A stretch of DNA of 64,000 bases from assembly GCA_002163975.1 (NCBI GenBank), contig CP019636.1:1179001-1243000 (forward strand), in the 5' to 3' direction. Of the stretch, positions 63,312 through 64,000 are shown piece by piece. The position numbers were made by a program, and so were the translations under genes. How positions within the stretch are numbered: the first letter of the stretch is position 1; every line of letters starts with the position of its first letter. Under the pieces are notes generated by a model that was not told the origin of the DNA, made no database searches, and saw nothing but the letters and a program-made list of their open reading frames with translations. The stretch is from Nostocales cyanobacterium HT-58-2. GTDB taxonomy: Bacteria; Cyanobacteriota; Cyanobacteriia; Cyanobacteriales; Nostocaceae.

Positions 63312-64000
63312 ATGGTGCAAGACCAGTTTTTACGGAATAGTTGGCATGTCTTGGCACGATCACAAGACCTACAACCTGGAACCATTCTACAAAAGCGTCT
63401 ACTAGGTGAAGACTTAGTTCTTTGGCACAATGGCGACAAAGCCCTGACCTGGCAGGACTTTTGCCCTCATCGGGGAGCGCGTCTCTCCTTGGGATGGGTT
63501 CATAAAGATACTCTTGTCTGTGGTTATCACGGTTTAGTGTTTAACACTGAAGGTCGATGTGTATTGCTTCCAGCTACCCCAGACCAACCACCTCCAGCAA
63601 GAGCTTGTATCCAAACTTACCATATCAAAGAGCACTACGATATGCTTTGGGTTTGTTTAGGAATACCGCAATATGACATACCTACATATCCAGGGTGGGA
63701 CGACCCCTCCTACCGCAAAGTTTTGTGCGGTCCCTACCCCTTCAAAACTAGCCCTCTACGTGTTGTTGAAAACCTCCTCGATCCAGCTCACTTCCCTTTT
63801 GTGCATGATGGTATGTTCGCTACCTCGCGCCGTCCAGAGTTGAGGCATCATGACCTAGAGTTGCATCCAGATGGTTTTCGTTTCAAATTCGGTATATGGG
63901 AAGTAGATTTCAATTCAAAAGATCCCTCATCTGCACCCATGCTCCCTGTGACTTACGAGTACTTTATCCACCATCCCCTGGCTGGATACTTTGAACGACA
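63312..64000 (+). CDS. Rieske [2Fe-2S] oxygenase, 5' part, runs off the right edge
   Basis: At least 229 residues. Rieske cluster ligands CPH (C51, H53) and CGYH (C70, H73), then VVENLLDPAHFPFVHDGMF (about 155-173), the mononuclear iron site of Rieske non-heme oxygenases (DPAHFPFVH). A family member of the pheophorbide a oxygenase / vanillate monooxygenase type. The C-terminus is missing at the window edge; no substrate is implied by neighbours. Confidence 0.85.
   Translation, partial: MVQDQFLRNSWHVLARSQDLQPGTILQKRLLGEDLVLWHNGDKALTWQDFCPHRGARLSLGWVHKDTLVCGYHGLVFNTEGRCVLLPATPDQPPPARACIQTYHIKEHYDMLWVCLGIPQYDIPTYPGWDDPSYRKVLCGPYPFKTSPLRVVENLLDPAHFPFVHDGMFATSRRPELRHHDLELHPDGFRFKFGIWEVDFNSKDPSSAPMLPVTYEYFIHHPLAGYFER

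Noticed and set aside
63120..63320. 66-codon minus frame
   Set aside because: Overlaps the start of the Rieske oxygenase gene and lacks any protein-like pattern.

Overview
The window comes from a cyanobacterium, most likely a filamentous heterocyst-forming one (Nostocales-like). The signs are frequent GCGATCGC (HIP1) octamers, heptameric short tandem repeats, a light-dependent protochlorophyllide reductase gene, cyanobacterial-style Ser/Thr kinases and a hopanoid gene set. Order or genus is inference; no rRNA is present.

Positions 1 to about 40404 are an integrated element, best read as a tailed-phage prophage or its remnant. Its right end abuts a tRNA-Cys gene (40405-40475, minus strand) with a tyrosine integrase and a small excisionase-like gene beside it; the left end lies outside the window. 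From the left: a minus-strand head module (protease, scaffold-like protein, decoration-like protein, major capsid protein, small connector-type genes); a divergent XRE regulator; plus-strand structural genes, then an 8 kb interruption (about 8.0-16.2 kb); a plus-strand tail module (16.5-20.7 kb); convergent minus-strand tail-fibre genes, one with a collagen-like stretch (20.7-25.9 kb); a C5 cytosine methyltransferase; and a minus-strand regulatory/replication-type operon (27.3-37.1 kb). That operon is interrupted by a 3.7 kb transposon (27931-31644: resolvase, DDE transposase with an in-frame stop, AAA+ ATPase; long inverted ends made of repeated sites). The transposon split one gene, and the two halves rejoin in frame when one 5-bp target duplicate is removed.

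The 8 kb interruption is bounded on the left by an IS5-family copy and on the right by an IS5-family transposase remnant. It carries a three-gene minus-strand cluster: a 972-residue protein with a papain-type cysteine protease domain at its C-terminus, a chagasin-type cysteine protease inhibitor, and a smaller protein sharing a beta-rich module with the big one. This looks like a protease effector encoded with its own inhibitor and is the best candidate for an undescribed system here.

Positions 40476-64000 look like host chromosome: a rhomboid relative lacking its catalytic residues, two Ser/Thr kinases (one separated from its TPR half by a 122-bp tandem duplication), a DUF697-type GTPase, a histidine kinase, a DUF937 protein, an MltA/3D-domain-like protein, protochlorophyllide reductase, a DUF4168 protein, an MFS transporter, and hopanoid genes (hpnG-like; hpnA, hpnH, a deleted hpnI) with a TnpB element between hpnG and hpnA. 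A Rieske oxygenase runs off the right edge.
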